Assembly: GCF_902859935.1 (NCBI RefSeq)
Contig: NZ_CADIKI010000003.1
Location: forward strand, 310,001 to 374,000
Length of the DNA: 64,000 nucleotides
Direction of reading: 5' to 3'
Source: Paraburkholderia fynbosensis
GTDB taxonomy: Bacteria; Pseudomonadota; Gammaproteobacteria; Burkholderiales; Burkholderiaceae
The notes beneath the pieces are model-generated. The model did no database searches and was not told where the DNA came from. It saw only the letters and a program-made list of their open reading frames with translations. Shown in pieces: positions 8,858-17,820 of this stretch. The position numbers and the translations under genes are program-made. Positions within the stretch are counted from its first letter, which is position 1; every line of letters begins with the position of its first letter.

Positions 8858-10039
8858 TCAGCGCGGGGCTACCTCGTGCGCGGCAACCGGTTCACGCGAT
8901 GCCGGCATGCGCGCCTGTGCCGCCGGCAGCGGTGCGGTCTGCCGTTGAGCGCGCGCGGCCGCCTGCTGCAGCGCCGTCGAAATGGTCGTGCAGGTCACAA
9001 ACGCGAGCGTCATCGTCAGCAGGCTCAGATTGCGCAATTCGTCCCGATAGCAGAAGGCGATAAATAGCGGCACGGTGATCACCAGCGCGATCGACGCGTG
9101 CGTACGCACGACCTGTGGCAAGCCGCGCCAGCTCGCCTTCAGCAATAGCGCGACGAGCAGCAGATGAACCACGTTGAATCCCTTCGTCGTCAGAATCCCG
9201 TAGTTCATTTCCATCCGGAAGTAATTGCGCGGATTGATCAGGTACTGAATGTGCGACATGAGTTGGTACTCCATCGTGCCGCCGCCGTTGCCCGCGTACC
9301 GGAACTTGATCAACAGGTTGACCGCTGCGGCGAGCGCGAGGAGGCCGCCGGTCAGCATGAATGTCTGCTTGCGTGAGTGGCGCAGCGCGATGAACGGGAC
9401 GAGCGTCAGCACGAACAGCAGGTACGACTCCTTGTTCAGCGTGGCGATCGCGGTGACGATGGCAAGCGGAACGATCCGGCGCTTTACCGCAAGCCAGATT
9501 CCGAGCGCCATGAACATCAATTCGGGCATGTCGTAGTAGTAGCCGCCTTCAGTCAGGATCAGCGGAAAGACTGCGGCAATCGCAAGCGGTGTAAGTGTCG
9601 CAGCGACCCTGTCGCCAATCACCTCGATGCAGGCACCCCGAATTGCGAACATCGCCGCGAACATCGATAGAAAAGACATTGCATAGACAAGAAAATAGCG
9701 CAGCGCGTACTGCGGATTGGCCGCGTCGGTGGCGCTCGGGAAATACCGGTGAATAGGGTTGGAAACCGGCGGATCCTCGGCCAGCTTGTTCAGGAACGTC
9801 GTTTTGGATTTTTGCGGGATCACGCTGTCGATCGCGTTGGCGGTCATCGGCAGCAATTGCCGATAAACGAACGGTCGTATCGCCGTACCCTCCAGCATCT
9901 GCGGAAGCGAGTACTTCTCGGCCTCGGAAAAGTGCCACTTGATGAAGAAGCCACTGAACGATGCCGCCGCGGCGAGGTAGTAGATGAAGGCAAGGAGGAT
10001 CCACGCGGTAGGACGGGGCAACGCGACTCGGTTCGACAT
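8858..10039 (-). CDS. Polytopic membrane protein, possible GT-C glycosyltransferase
   Basis: 393 residues with nine or ten hydrophobic helices and a short charged, Ala/Pro/Arg-rich C-terminal tail. The first loop after helix 1 holds WHFSEAEKYSLPQMLEG followed by RPFVYRQLLP. That acidic-then-aromatic arrangement is seen in uncharacterised membrane proteins of polysaccharide clusters resembling GT-C enzymes. I do not recognise a named family. Context supports a role in periplasmic glycan decoration: it is next to a GT87-like gene and divergent from a polyprenyl-phosphate transferase across a 258-bp intergenic region. Confidence 0.55.
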   Translation of the reverse strand: MSNRVALPRPTAWILLAFIYYLAAAASFSGFFIKWHFSEAEKYSLPQMLEGTAIRPFVYRQLLPMTANAIDSVIPQKSKTTFLNKLAEDPPVSNPIHRYFPSATDAANPQYALRYFLVYAMSFLSMFAAMFAIRGACIEVIGDRVAATLTPLAIAAVFPLILTEGGYYYDMPELMFMALGIWLAVKRRIVPLAIVTAIATLNKESYLLFVLTLVPFIALRHSRKQTFMLTGGLLALAAAVNLLIKFRYAGNGGGTMEYQLMSHIQYLINPRNYFRMEMNYGILTTKGFNVVHLLLVALLLKASWRGLPQVVRTHASIALVITVPLFIAFCYRDELRNLSLLTMTLAFVTCTTISTALQQAAARAQRQTAPLPAAQARMPASREPVAAHEVAPR

Positions 10040-10297
10040 TGGAAGCTCCTGATCATAGGGCTGGATTTGTCAGCCGATTCCAGCATTGATCCCGCCATCG
10101 TAATGGCGCGGCACTTCACGTCTGTGCGATAGCGCACTTCAATACGATTTACCACCTTCCGGCGGCGCTGCTTCGCCATGTGCGACGCCGAACAGATGCC
10201 TCCAGTACCGCGCCTTAGGATCGGCACTGTGGCCTGCAACGGCCGCATGCCCATGTTTTGCGCCGATCAATCGCTTCTTTTGCCCAAAGGTGTTGCC

Positions 10298-11719
10298 ATG
10301 TCGTCTCACGCTCTTCCATTGTGCGTCGATCTTGATGGCACGCTTGCGCGAACCGATCTGTTAGCCGAATCGCTTCTGGTATTGCTCAAGAAAAACCCGC
10401 TCTATCTATTCATGTGCGTGGTTTGGCTGATGCGCGGCAAAGGTTACCTGAAGGACCAGATCGCGAAACGTGTGACGATCGATGTCGGGATCCTGCCGTA
10501 CAACGACCGGCTGGTCGCCTACCTTCGGACGGAGCAGCAGAGCGGACGCGAGCTGTACCTTTGCACCGCGTCCAACGAACAGTTCGCAGAGCAGGTCGCT
10601 GCGCACTTTGGCATTTTCAGCGGCGTCATGGCCAGCAATGGCGAGTTCAACCTGCGCGGCAACAACAAGGCCAGCGCACTGGCGGGCCGCTTCGGCGAGC
10701 AAGGCTTCGACTACTGCGGCAACGACATGGCCGACGTGCCAGTGTGGAAGCGCGCGCATGCCGCGATCGTGGTCGGCAACCAGAAGATCGCGGCCGCTGC
10801 CCGCAAGGTCAATCAGCAGATCATTCTGTTCGATGAGGTGAGGCCGCCGCTGCGCGTCGTGCTGCAGGCGACGCGCGTCTACCAATGGTGCAAGAACACG
10901 CTGGTGTTTTTGCCGCTGCTTGCGGCGCACCAGTTCACGAGTGCGAGCGCGGTTCTCAACGCGACCATCGCGTTCTTCGCGTTCAGTCTGTGCGCGTCGT
11001 CCGTGTACCTGGTCAACGACATGCTCGACCTCGACGCGGACCGTCGCCATATTCGCAAGCGCAACCGGCCATTTGCGTCCGGCAAGCTGCCGCTGTCGTT
11101 TGGCGTCGCGCTGACCGCCGTCTTGCTGACGCTCACCGCGATACTCACGACGTTTCTGCCCCCGAAGTTCGTGCTGGTGCTAGGCCTGTATTTCGCGCTG
11201 ACGCTGGCCTATTCGTTCGTACTGAAGCGGCTGATGCTCGTCGACGTGTTCTCGCTCGCCACGCTCTATACCGCGCGAATAGTTGCGGGCGGCGCGGCGG
11301 GGCAGATTCCGCTGTCGTACTGGCTGATCCTGTTCTCAGTGTCGATCTTCCTGAGCCTTGCGATGGTCAAGCGCTACGCCGAACTAAACGTGATCCTGAA
11401 GGAAGGCAAGTCTGCCGCGGCCGGACGTGGCTACATCACACAGGATCTGGCGATCCTGCAGTCATTCGGCACCGCGGCCGGCTACACGGCGGCACTGGTG
11501 CTCGCGCTGTACCTGAATTCGCCTGAAGTACAGCTGATGTACCGCCACCAGGAAGGTCTCTGGGCATTGTTCGGGCTGATGCTGTTCTGGGTCAGCCGGG
11601 TATGGATCATGGCGTTCCGCGGCAAGATGCATGACGATCCGATCGTGTTCGCGTTGAAGGACAAAGTGAGTCTGTGCGTGTTGACGGCATGCGTCGTCAG
11701 TATTGTTCTGGCAGCATAG
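10298..11719 (+). CDS. HAD phosphatase-UbiA prenyltransferase fusion (putative decaprenyl-phosphate phosphoribosyltransferase type)
   Basis: 473 residues from ATG 10298, preceded by CCAAAGG. Residues 1-175 form a HAD phosphatase: DLDGT (11-15), TAS (90-92), Lys124 and GNDMAD (141-146) give all four catalytic motifs. Residues 185-473 form a UbiA membrane transferase with about nine helices and the Mg-binding NDMLDLDAD (240-248). The UbiA half resembles the decaprenyl-phosphate 5-phosphoribosyltransferases used in mycobacterial arabinan synthesis. There the transferase product is dephosphorylated by a separate phosphatase; here both activities appear fused. The expected product is a polyprenyl-phosphate pentose. 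No DprE1/DprE2-type epimerase is visible nearby, so ribose would be the default sugar. The fused partner and substrate are inferences. Confidence 0.82.
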   Translation: MSSHALPLCVDLDGTLARTDLLAESLLVLLKKNPLYLFMCVVWLMRGKGYLKDQIAKRVTIDVGILPYNDRLVAYLRTEQQSGRELYLCTASNEQFAEQVAAHFGIFSGVMASNGEFNLRGNNKASALAGRFGEQGFDYCGNDMADVPVWKRAHAAIVVGNQKIAAAARKVNQQIILFDEVRPPLRVVLQATRVYQWCKNTLVFLPLLAAHQFTSASAVLNATIAFFAFSLCASSVYLVNDMLDLDADRRHIRKRNRPFASGKLPLSFGVALTAVLLTLTAILTTFLPPKFVLVLGLYFALTLAYSFVLKRLMLVDVFSLATLYTARIVAGGAAGQIPLSYWLILFSVSIFLSLAMVKRYAELNVILKEGKSAAAGRGYITQDLAILQSFGTAAGYTAALVLALYLNSPEVQLMYRHQEGLWALFGLMLFWVSRVWIMAFRGKMHDDPIVFALKDKVSLCVLTACVVSIVLAA

Positions 11720-11806
11720 CGATCCGGGTCGGTCAGCCGCAACGCAACGACCGGCGCTATGCACACCGGCGCACCGCGCCCACTCGATAACAACGACTAG
11801 CGACGA

Positions 11807-12163
11807 ATGGCGATCTTTCTTCTTTTTGCAGCCGGCACGCTCAGTGCGGTTGCCAGTGTCCTGCTGCGCGTTGCGGCAACCATGAACAGCGTACAGACTT
11901 CCGGCGGCCTGCTGTCTCTGGACACGCTGACGAGCGGGCCGATGTTGATGCGCGCGGGCGCGATCGGCGCCTACGGTGCAGGTTTCGTCCTGTACGCGCT
12001 CGCGTTGCGTCGTGTGGAGCTGAGTCTCGCGTACCCGCTGATGGTCGGCATCACGATCATCGAGTTGTTCGGCTATGGCCTGTTCGCCGGCGAAGCGGTG
12101 ACAGCCAAGGCTGCGGCCGGCGCGGCGCTACTCGCGGCCGGCATCTATCTGATCTATTCGTGA
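11807..12163 (+). CDS. Small SMR/EamA-like membrane protein, candidate lipid-sugar flippase subunit
   Basis: 118 residues with four hydrophobic helices, the size and layout of EmrE-type small multidrug-resistance proteins and of ArnE/ArnF. The last two helices (LSLAYPLMVGITIIELFGYG and the Ala-rich end) look like SMR/EamA sequence. The conserved acidic residue of helix 1 that EmrE needs for drug export is not present in MAIFLLFAAGTLSAVASVLL, which argues against drug efflux and for an ArnE/F-like flipping role. It lies 87 bp after the HAD-UbiA gene on the same strand, so it may move that enzyme's polyprenyl-phosphate sugar to the periplasmic face. Function is inferred from context. Confidence 0.65.
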   Translation: MAIFLLFAAGTLSAVASVLLRVAATMNSVQTSGGLLSLDTLTSGPMLMRAGAIGAYGAGFVLYALALRRVELSLAYPLMVGITIIELFGYGLFAGEAVTAKAAAGAALLAAGIYLIYS

Positions 12164-12207
12164 CCCAGCGCTGCGCATGCTTTTAGACGGGCCGTGCGTG
12201 AAGCCGG

Positions 12208-12444
12208 GTGACGTGCCTCCTTGTGCGAAAAGACAGCGTGCAGCGCCGGCACGATCTGCGTGAACGATGGAATGTGTCGCGCTGGCTGGTCCGCGGTACT
12301 GCACCATGGCGCATTTGCGCCGATGGCGCGCAGCGTCGCAAAGGCTCGAAAGTGCATCTCGCCGTGAATGCCTGGGGGAAGCGGCCCGTATTGCAGGTGA
12401 CAGGTGACGGCCGCCACGCGCAGAATCGCGCGCAGGTCGAGTAA
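12208..12444 (+). pseudogene. Remnant of an IS5-family transposase (internally deleted)
   Basis: The frame reads RRHDLRERWNVSRWLVRGTAPWR and then jumps to GAQRRKGSKVHLAVNAWGK and QNRAQVE, ending at a stop. Both halves match IS5-type DDE transposases: an N-terminal helix-turn-helix with a conserved DLRE..NVLRW..RTGAPWR block, and the DDE-domain GAKRRKGSKVHLAVDTLG block followed by QDRAQVE. About 70-80 residues normally separate them, so an internal deletion has occurred. A weak echo of later transposase sequence may continue to about 12540. No terminal inverted repeats were found. The remnant sits at the junction between the SMR-like gene and the end of the A-T-TE gene. Confidence 0.65.
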
Positions 12445-12571
12445 CTGGCTTGTGCGGTGGACGGGGGTCGCCAGGCAAAGCGTGATGCTGGCGTTGCCGA
12501 TCGGATCTATCCCCGCGAGGCAGCCCGGCAGATCGCCGGGCACCTCCCTCATGCAGCGTTCATGATAGGCG

Positions 12572-15500
12572 CTACGATTCGATTATGGCCCGATTGCCGG
12601 ACAACGCCGCATCGAGTGCTGCGGCAACCACGTCCGCGTTCGGTCTGAAGACCATATCGCTGTGGCCGCCCGCCACGTCGATGACCTTCAGTCCGCCGCA
12701 TGCAACCCGCTGCCACAACGGCAGTGGATTCCCGCGGCCCTCTATTCGCGTCGACGCGCGAACGTACAGGATCGGGCCGGCGCGATACCGTTTCGGCCGG
12801 TACGTGGCCATCGCAACCTGCATGGCCTGGCGTACGCGCAGCAGCACCGGAGGCAGTCCGATAGCATCGGGTTCGAGCCGATGCGCCGTGCGTCCCAGGC
12901 GCAGGCGCGCCCGGTCAACCGCCGCCGCCAGCTTGGCGGACACGTAACGGGTACGTTGCGCCGACAACATGCCGCGGAACGCCCGCCATTGCTCGATGAC
13001 GTAGCGGCCTTCGTAACGCATCCATGCATCCCACGGCAGATAGCGCTCATTGACATAGGTGTCGACGAGGCACAGCATCTCGACCCGTTCGCCCGCGCGA
13101 TGCAGTTGCTGGGCGATCTCAAGAGCGATCAGGCCGCCGAAAGAGTAGCCAGCCAGCGCATACGGCCCGTGCGGCTGCAACTGGCGTATCTGCGCCACGT
13201 AGTCGCGCGCCATGTCGATGACATGCTGTTGCGGCGCTTTCTCGCCCTCGAGACCGTGTGCGTTGAGTCCGTATACCGGCCTTCCGTTTCGCAACGCGCC
13301 AATCAGGCCGCGGCATTCCATCACCGAACCGGTGACGCTGTGCGCAAGAAAAAGCGGCGTCCCGTTGCCCGCGCGCATCAGCACCATTGCACTCGACGGC
13401 GCGCTCGCCGGGCCGGCTTCGAGGATAGCGGCGATTTGCGTGATGGTCGGTGCGGTCATCAGGTTCGTCAGCGAGATCGTCTGGCCGGTCGCATCGTGTA
13501 TGTGGCTCGCCATCTCCGCCGCGAGAAGCGAATCGCCACCCAGATCGAAGAAGTTATCGTCGCTGCTTATCGGTCCAAAACCGAACATGCGTTCCCACAA
13601 TGCCCGCAAGTACGTCTCCATCTGCTCACGCGTATTGCCGGGCAACGGCAGCGAGCCTTTTCCAAGGTTGCGCGCCGCTTGCCGGCGGATGGCGTCAAGA
13701 CACTCGGGATTACGCAACGCCCCGGCGTTTCTGGCCGGCACCCCGTTGATGGCATCGCGCGCCGCGGCCTCCGAGGGCTTGCCACTATGCGTGGTCGGCA
13801 GAGCTTCGACCGCGAGGACCAAACCCGGCACATGCGCGGGCGATGCACGGCGAACGAGGTCACCGCGTACGCGTGACAGCAACGCGGCGGAAAGCTCGAC
13901 ACCCGCTTGCAATACCAGCAACAGAACGATGCCTCGTTCGCGCGAACCTGCGGTCAAGGTCGAATTCGCCCCATTGCGGCCTGCATGGGATAACGAACCC
14001 GCCGCATTCCGATCGACCACCATCGCGTCACGAATACCGGGAATGTCGTTCAGAATGCGATAGATTTCGGCGGGTCCGACGTTCACGCCGCCGACGTTCA
14101 GCACGCCATCGGAGCGGCCGTGCATGCGCGCCGATCCTTGAGGGGAAAATTCGATCAGGTCGCCGTGCGTCCAGGCGCCCGGGTTAGCGGCAAAGTACGA
14201 CGCATGAAAACGCGTCCCGTCGGTATCGCCAAAAAACCCAACCGGTCGCGAAGGGAACGGATTGGTGCAGACGAGGTGGCCGATCCCGACTGCCGGCCGG
14301 CCGTCATCCCATGCCTGCACATCGAGCCCCAGACTCTTGCATTGCGCTTCGCCCGCGTAGACCGGCAAGTTCGGATTGCCAAGTACGAAGCAGCCGATGA
14401 TATCGGTGCCGCCCGAAATCGACTGCAGCGGCAACGCTCCGACGTGTTCTCTTACCCAGTCGTACTGCGAGTCGAACAGGACCGCGCCGGTCGACAGCAT
14501 CGCGCGCAGTGCCGAAAGGTCGAACTGCTTTGCAGGCTCGAGATTCGCCTGCTCACACATCTTCAGATAGGCCGGGCTCGTTCCAAACACGTTCACGCGG
14601 TTATCGGCAGCAATACGCCACAAAGTATCGACCGTCGCAAGCGGACCGTCGTAGGTGACGATCTCGACCCCCGATGCAAGCGCCGAGAGTTGCCAGTTCC
14701 ACATCATCCAGGCGCAACTGGTCTGAAAATAGAGCTTCTCGCCGGGGCGCAAGTCGGTATGGAGCCGATGCTCCTTCAGGTGTTCGAGGAGCGTGCCACC
14801 GGCACCATGCACGATACATTTTGGCTTGCCGGTCGTACCCGACGAAAACATGATGAACAGCGGATGATTGAAGGGAAAGCGCCGCCAGACGAAGTCCGCC
14901 GGATCGGATTGTGCAATCAGCGCGCCAAGCGAGCGAACCGGCAGCGTGACGCTGTCGGGCAACGGTCCATCATCGAGGCTGACGATGCCTTCGAGCGAGG
15001 GCATCGCCGAGGCGAGGCCTGCGATGTTCTCCGCGAGCGGCGTGCCCCTGTCGGTTGCACGCGTGGCCGTGTGCGCGAACAGCAGCCGTGGCGCGAGCGG
15101 TACGAAACGATCGAGCAGCGCATCGGCCCCCATCTCCGGGGCCGCGCTCGCCACCGTCGCGCCGAGCGCGGCGACGGCCAGCGTACAGATGACGGCCTGC
15201 GCGTCGTTGCGCATGACCATGGCCACGCGATCGCCACTGCGCAACCCGAGACGTTCGAGCGTGCAAGCGAGGCTCGCCACTCGCTCGCGCAGTTCGCCGC
15301 GCGTCAGGCGCACAGTCGGCGCGTCGACATGACACTCGGTCAATGCAGGGGCGTCGGCGCCGGCGATGGTCAAACCGAGCAGGCTATCCGCATAGCTGAG
15401 TTCGAGCCGCGGAAAAAATTTCGCGCGCTCGATGTCTTCGCCAACGCAGACCGGCTCGACTTCGCCTGAAGTTTCGATATCCGTGCACCACTTAAGAAAG

Positions 15501-15706
15501 CCACGCCAGAAGCTCCGGTATTCACGTACCGAAAATTCGTGCAGTCGTGTGTAATCGGACAAAGGTAAACCCGTGCGCGCCTGGAGTGTTGCAGCAAATG
15601 CGCTCATTTGCGATGCGGCAATCCGTTGTGATGCCGGTAAATAGATTGGCATACGGGTGCTGTTAGCGATCCCGGGAATGGGATCGTGGCGATCGGAGGA
15701 AGTCAT
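12572..15706 (-). CDS. Acetoacetyl-CoA-synthetase-like adenylation / carrier / thioesterase tri-domain protein
   Basis: 1044 residues if started at ATG 15706; the frame is open to 15808, but GAGAG precedes 15706. The adenylation domain (residues about 20-660) resembles acetoacetyl-CoA synthetase, including its N-terminal cap (RLHEFSVREYRSFWRGFL). It carries FSSGTTGKPK (287-296), SGGTDIIG (431-438), WTHGDL (512-517), GRSDGVLNVGG (530-540) and catalytic K643 in THSGK. The carrier domain has FFDLGGDSLLA with phosphopantetheine Ser726. The thioesterase has GYSFGG (Ser855 nucleophile), Asp882 and His1015. There is no condensation or ketosynthase domain, so it should activate one acyl or beta-keto acid, load it on its own carrier and release it by the TE. 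Substrate is unknown. It is divergent from an oxygenase gene that may act on the bound acyl group. Confidence 0.85.
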   Translation of the reverse strand: MTSSDRHDPIPGIANSTRMPIYLPASQRIAASQMSAFAATLQARTGLPLSDYTRLHEFSVREYRSFWRGFLKWCTDIETSGEVEPVCVGEDIERAKFFPRLELSYADSLLGLTIAGADAPALTECHVDAPTVRLTRGELRERVASLACTLERLGLRSGDRVAMVMRNDAQAVICTLAVAALGATVASAAPEMGADALLDRFVPLAPRLLFAHTATRATDRGTPLAENIAGLASAMPSLEGIVSLDDGPLPDSVTLPVRSLGALIAQSDPADFVWRRFPFNHPLFIMFSSGTTGKPKCIVHGAGGTLLEHLKEHRLHTDLRPGEKLYFQTSCAWMMWNWQLSALASGVEIVTYDGPLATVDTLWRIAADNRVNVFGTSPAYLKMCEQANLEPAKQFDLSALRAMLSTGAVLFDSQYDWVREHVGALPLQSISGGTDIIGCFVLGNPNLPVYAGEAQCKSLGLDVQAWDDGRPAVGIGHLVCTNPFPSRPVGFFGDTDGTRFHASYFAANPGAWTHGDLIEFSPQGSARMHGRSDGVLNVGGVNVGPAEIYRILNDIPGIRDAMVVDRNAAGSLSHAGRNGANSTLTAGSRERGIVLLLVLQAGVELSAALLSRVRGDLVRRASPAHVPGLVLAVEALPTTHSGKPSEAAARDAINGVPARNAGALRNPECLDAIRRQAARNLGKGSLPLPGNTREQMETYLRALWERMFGFGPISSDDNFFDLGGDSLLAAEMASHIHDATGQTISLTNLMTAPTITQIAAILEAGPASAPSSAMVLMRAGNGTPLFLAHSVTGSVMECRGLIGALRNGRPVYGLNAHGLEGEKAPQQHVIDMARDYVAQIRQLQPHGPYALAGYSFGGLIALEIAQQLHRAGERVEMLCLVDTYVNERYLPWDAWMRYEGRYVIEQWRAFRGMLSAQRTRYVSAKLAAAVDRARLRLGRTAHRLEPDAIGLPPVLLRVRQAMQVAMATYRPKRYRAGPILYVRASTRIEGRGNPLPLWQRVACGGLKVIDVAGGHSDMVFRPNADVVAAALDAALSGNRAIIES

Positions 15707-16191
15707 GTCTGGAGCTCTCAAAAGGGAATGGATACCCCGCGGAAAAGCGGACGCGTATGTACCCTGCTTTAACGATTCACGAAACACCTTGCCGATCCGG
15801 TCCTGCATGCTCGGCGGTGCTTTCGAAAGAATGAGAAAGATTGGGAAAGAATGTACGCGCGCGTCCGGCGCTGCAATGTGCTCTAACGAACCAACGTCTA
15901 CGATCGTTTTATCGAGTGACAGATCGCGCCGATTCCATAGTCAATGCTGTTCGCATATTTCATACTGCTAATAACATTAAATAAAAACTATTTCATCTAT
16001 TTAGCCGCCAACACAGTGAGCAGTCGAATTCCGCGTCGCCGCTTCGCTACGCTCCAACCACAACCCGATGTTCTATACGCTTCATCACTTTGTGTTGGAC
16101 AACGTACATAGTGAAATGCGGCCAACGCATATTTTTCATGACGAGACCTACGTATTCGAGAACAAGATTCAATATCAGAGAGATTCCCTCT
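15707..16191. other. AT-rich divergent intergenic region
   Basis: These 485 bases separate the A-T-TE gene (minus) from the oxygenase gene (plus). The core at about 15930-16010 is clearly AT-richer than the surroundings, with runs of A and T around CATTAAATAAAAACTA. That fits a divergent promoter region, or DNA of different origin. No convincing -35/-10 pair or operator could be fixed by eye. Confidence 0.5.
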
Positions 16192-16917
16192 ATGCAAACC
16201 ATGTCAGGCGCACGAGGTCATTCACCCGCGAAGCGCATTCAGATAGAAACAGGCGTCGCGCTGAAATCTTTTCACGACGTGATTCCTCTTGAAGCAATCG
16301 CAGAAATCAACGAAGCCATCGATCGTTCGTTTGGCAGTCCGCCGCAACGTGCTCAAATAAGCCTGATGGCGGCCGAGTTGATTCGCCGCAGCGAGGCATT
16401 CCGGCAACTCGAAGGGACTATTTGTGCGAATACGCGCTCGATGGCGGCTCAGGCGGGAAAGACGGCCTTGCCGCTGCAACCTTTTCACGTGATTCGCTGC
16501 TCGAGCGCAGCGACGCAGGCGGAAAGTCATTGCCGCCATTACGACTCCCATCTGCTGACGTTGCTGATTCCGCTACAACTGGCGCCGGAGAGTGACGCCA
16601 ACGGCGATCTGGTGTTGTACCGCCGCCCTCGCCTTTCGGTCTCCACGCCGGGCAATGTGATATGCAAGATTCGCCACGGCATCCAGCGCGGCCTGCCGCT
16701 CAGCTGGCGGAAATGGCTGACGTGGCATGATCTGCGTCGTGGCAATTGCGATCGCGTGCCGGTGCAGGTCGGCAGCGTCTACGCGTTCAATGGCTTTGCG
16801 CTCCAGCATGGGAACCTCGATGTCGAGGCGGGACAGCGCCGCACGCTGCTTATCCATTACTACGATCCTGGTCATTCGCTGGGCCTTAGCGAGATGCTGC
16901 GTCGTGCACGGCACTGA
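16192..16917 (+). CDS. Putative Fe(II)/2-oxoglutarate-dependent oxygenase
   Basis: 241 residues from ATG 16192, preceded by AGAGAGA; ATG 16201 is an alternative. A double-stranded beta-helix oxygenase is suggested by CRHYDSHLLTLLIPLQL, where H-Y-D would supply the first His and Asp iron ligands. Near the C-terminus, FNGFALQHGNLDVEAGQRRT would supply the distal His, with an Arg about ten residues later for 2-oxoglutarate. The ligand spacing fits the family, but overall similarity is weak. It is divergent from the A-T-TE gene, so hydroxylation of a carrier-bound acyl group is a reasonable guess. It could instead act on a sugar or lipid. Confidence 0.55.
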   Translation: MQTMSGARGHSPAKRIQIETGVALKSFHDVIPLEAIAEINEAIDRSFGSPPQRAQISLMAAELIRRSEAFRQLEGTICANTRSMAAQAGKTALPLQPFHVIRCSSAATQAESHCRHYDSHLLTLLIPLQLAPESDANGDLVLYRRPRLSVSTPGNVICKIRHGIQRGLPLSWRKWLTWHDLRRGNCDRVPVQVGSVYAFNGFALQHGNLDVEAGQRRTLLIHYYDPGHSLGLSEMLRRARH

Positions 16918-16929
16918 GAGGATGGCCTG

Positions 16930-17560
16930 CAATAGAAAGCGCTCCAGACTGTCGATGATGTGCTTCCAGCAGTGGTTGGTTCAGAAGCTTCCACAGAAAA
17001 ATCCTGTGGCCTCGGTTCAAGTGGTCGCGGGACCCTCTATTGAGGCAGCCAATGCGCGGGGACGAAATGGCCGCTAGTCCAACTGATGGTATCGGTAAGC
17101 CGGGTCGCATTGCAATCGTAGGTAAAGTGTAGAACGGCAGCACGGCGAAAGGTGGCTCAGCAGCGCCTCGGCAAGTCTCATTCCGCGTTCGACCGGAATA
17201 TGCTGGAAGACCATATAGGAATTGATCAAATCGAACATTCCGTGGAGATCCGTCAGCGCATCATTGGATCGAACGAATTCGACATTCCCGATGCTTTGCC
17301 GGGTGACGTTTTTTTCGCCGCTTATTCCAGCATGGATGGAGAAACGTCGATTCCAACCGCGCTTTTTGCTCGCGTTGACAAGGGCATGATCAAACGCCCC
17401 ACGCCACAGCCGAAATCCGCGGCCCAATCGGCCCGAAAGTCCGGATTCAAATGTCGATGAATGGCATTGAATATGCCGAATACATATAGCTCTCCGCTCT
17501 CGAAGAACTGTTGTTTCGCATCGGTCGACAGTTCATGCTCCCTAAACTCAGGCTAGCTTA
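16930..17560 (-). pseudogene. Degenerate class I SAM-dependent methyltransferase
   Basis: Read on the minus strand, one frame gives DAKQQFFESGELYVFGIFNA and then the SAM-binding DFGCGVGRLI and VGIDVSPSML before an in-frame TAA. A second frame continues with IGNVEFVRSNDALTD and FDLINSYMVFQHIPVERG, the usual middle of such enzymes. A third frame supplies VLHFTYDCNA. At least two frameshifts and a stop therefore break one ancestral methyltransferase gene. Boundaries are approximate, and the last 100 bases (below 17050) match only weakly. It sits in a patch of decayed DNA between the oxygenase and the secreted-protein genes. Confidence 0.65.
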
Positions 17561-17820
17561 CAGCCCCGTAGTACGGCGATGTCCTCTTGCGGTGGGCGCA
17601 AGTACATACGATAAGCGCGGCATGTTTCTTGAATATTGGCTATCGCACATTTGCGTCGGAAACTATTTCCGTCAAGGTTTTGCCATGCATGTCGCCCTTG
17701 GCCACGCGCCGGTCTGGGCCGACGAAGTTGGAAAGGATAGTGTGGGCGACGAGGCGGCCCGCAAGATGTTTGCGGATCGAAACGTTACACACACCCAAAC
17801 CAGATAGGCATCTACTGGCC

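Noticed and set aside
10178..10297. N-terminal extension of the HAD-UbiA protein
   Set aside because: The HAD motif starts at residue 11 from ATG 10298, which has CCAAAGG at a good distance; the 40 upstream codons look non-coding.
12154..12552. A 132-codon minus-strand frame beside the A-T-TE gene
   Set aside because: The opposite strand reads as an IS5-type transposase remnant, which explains the open frame better.
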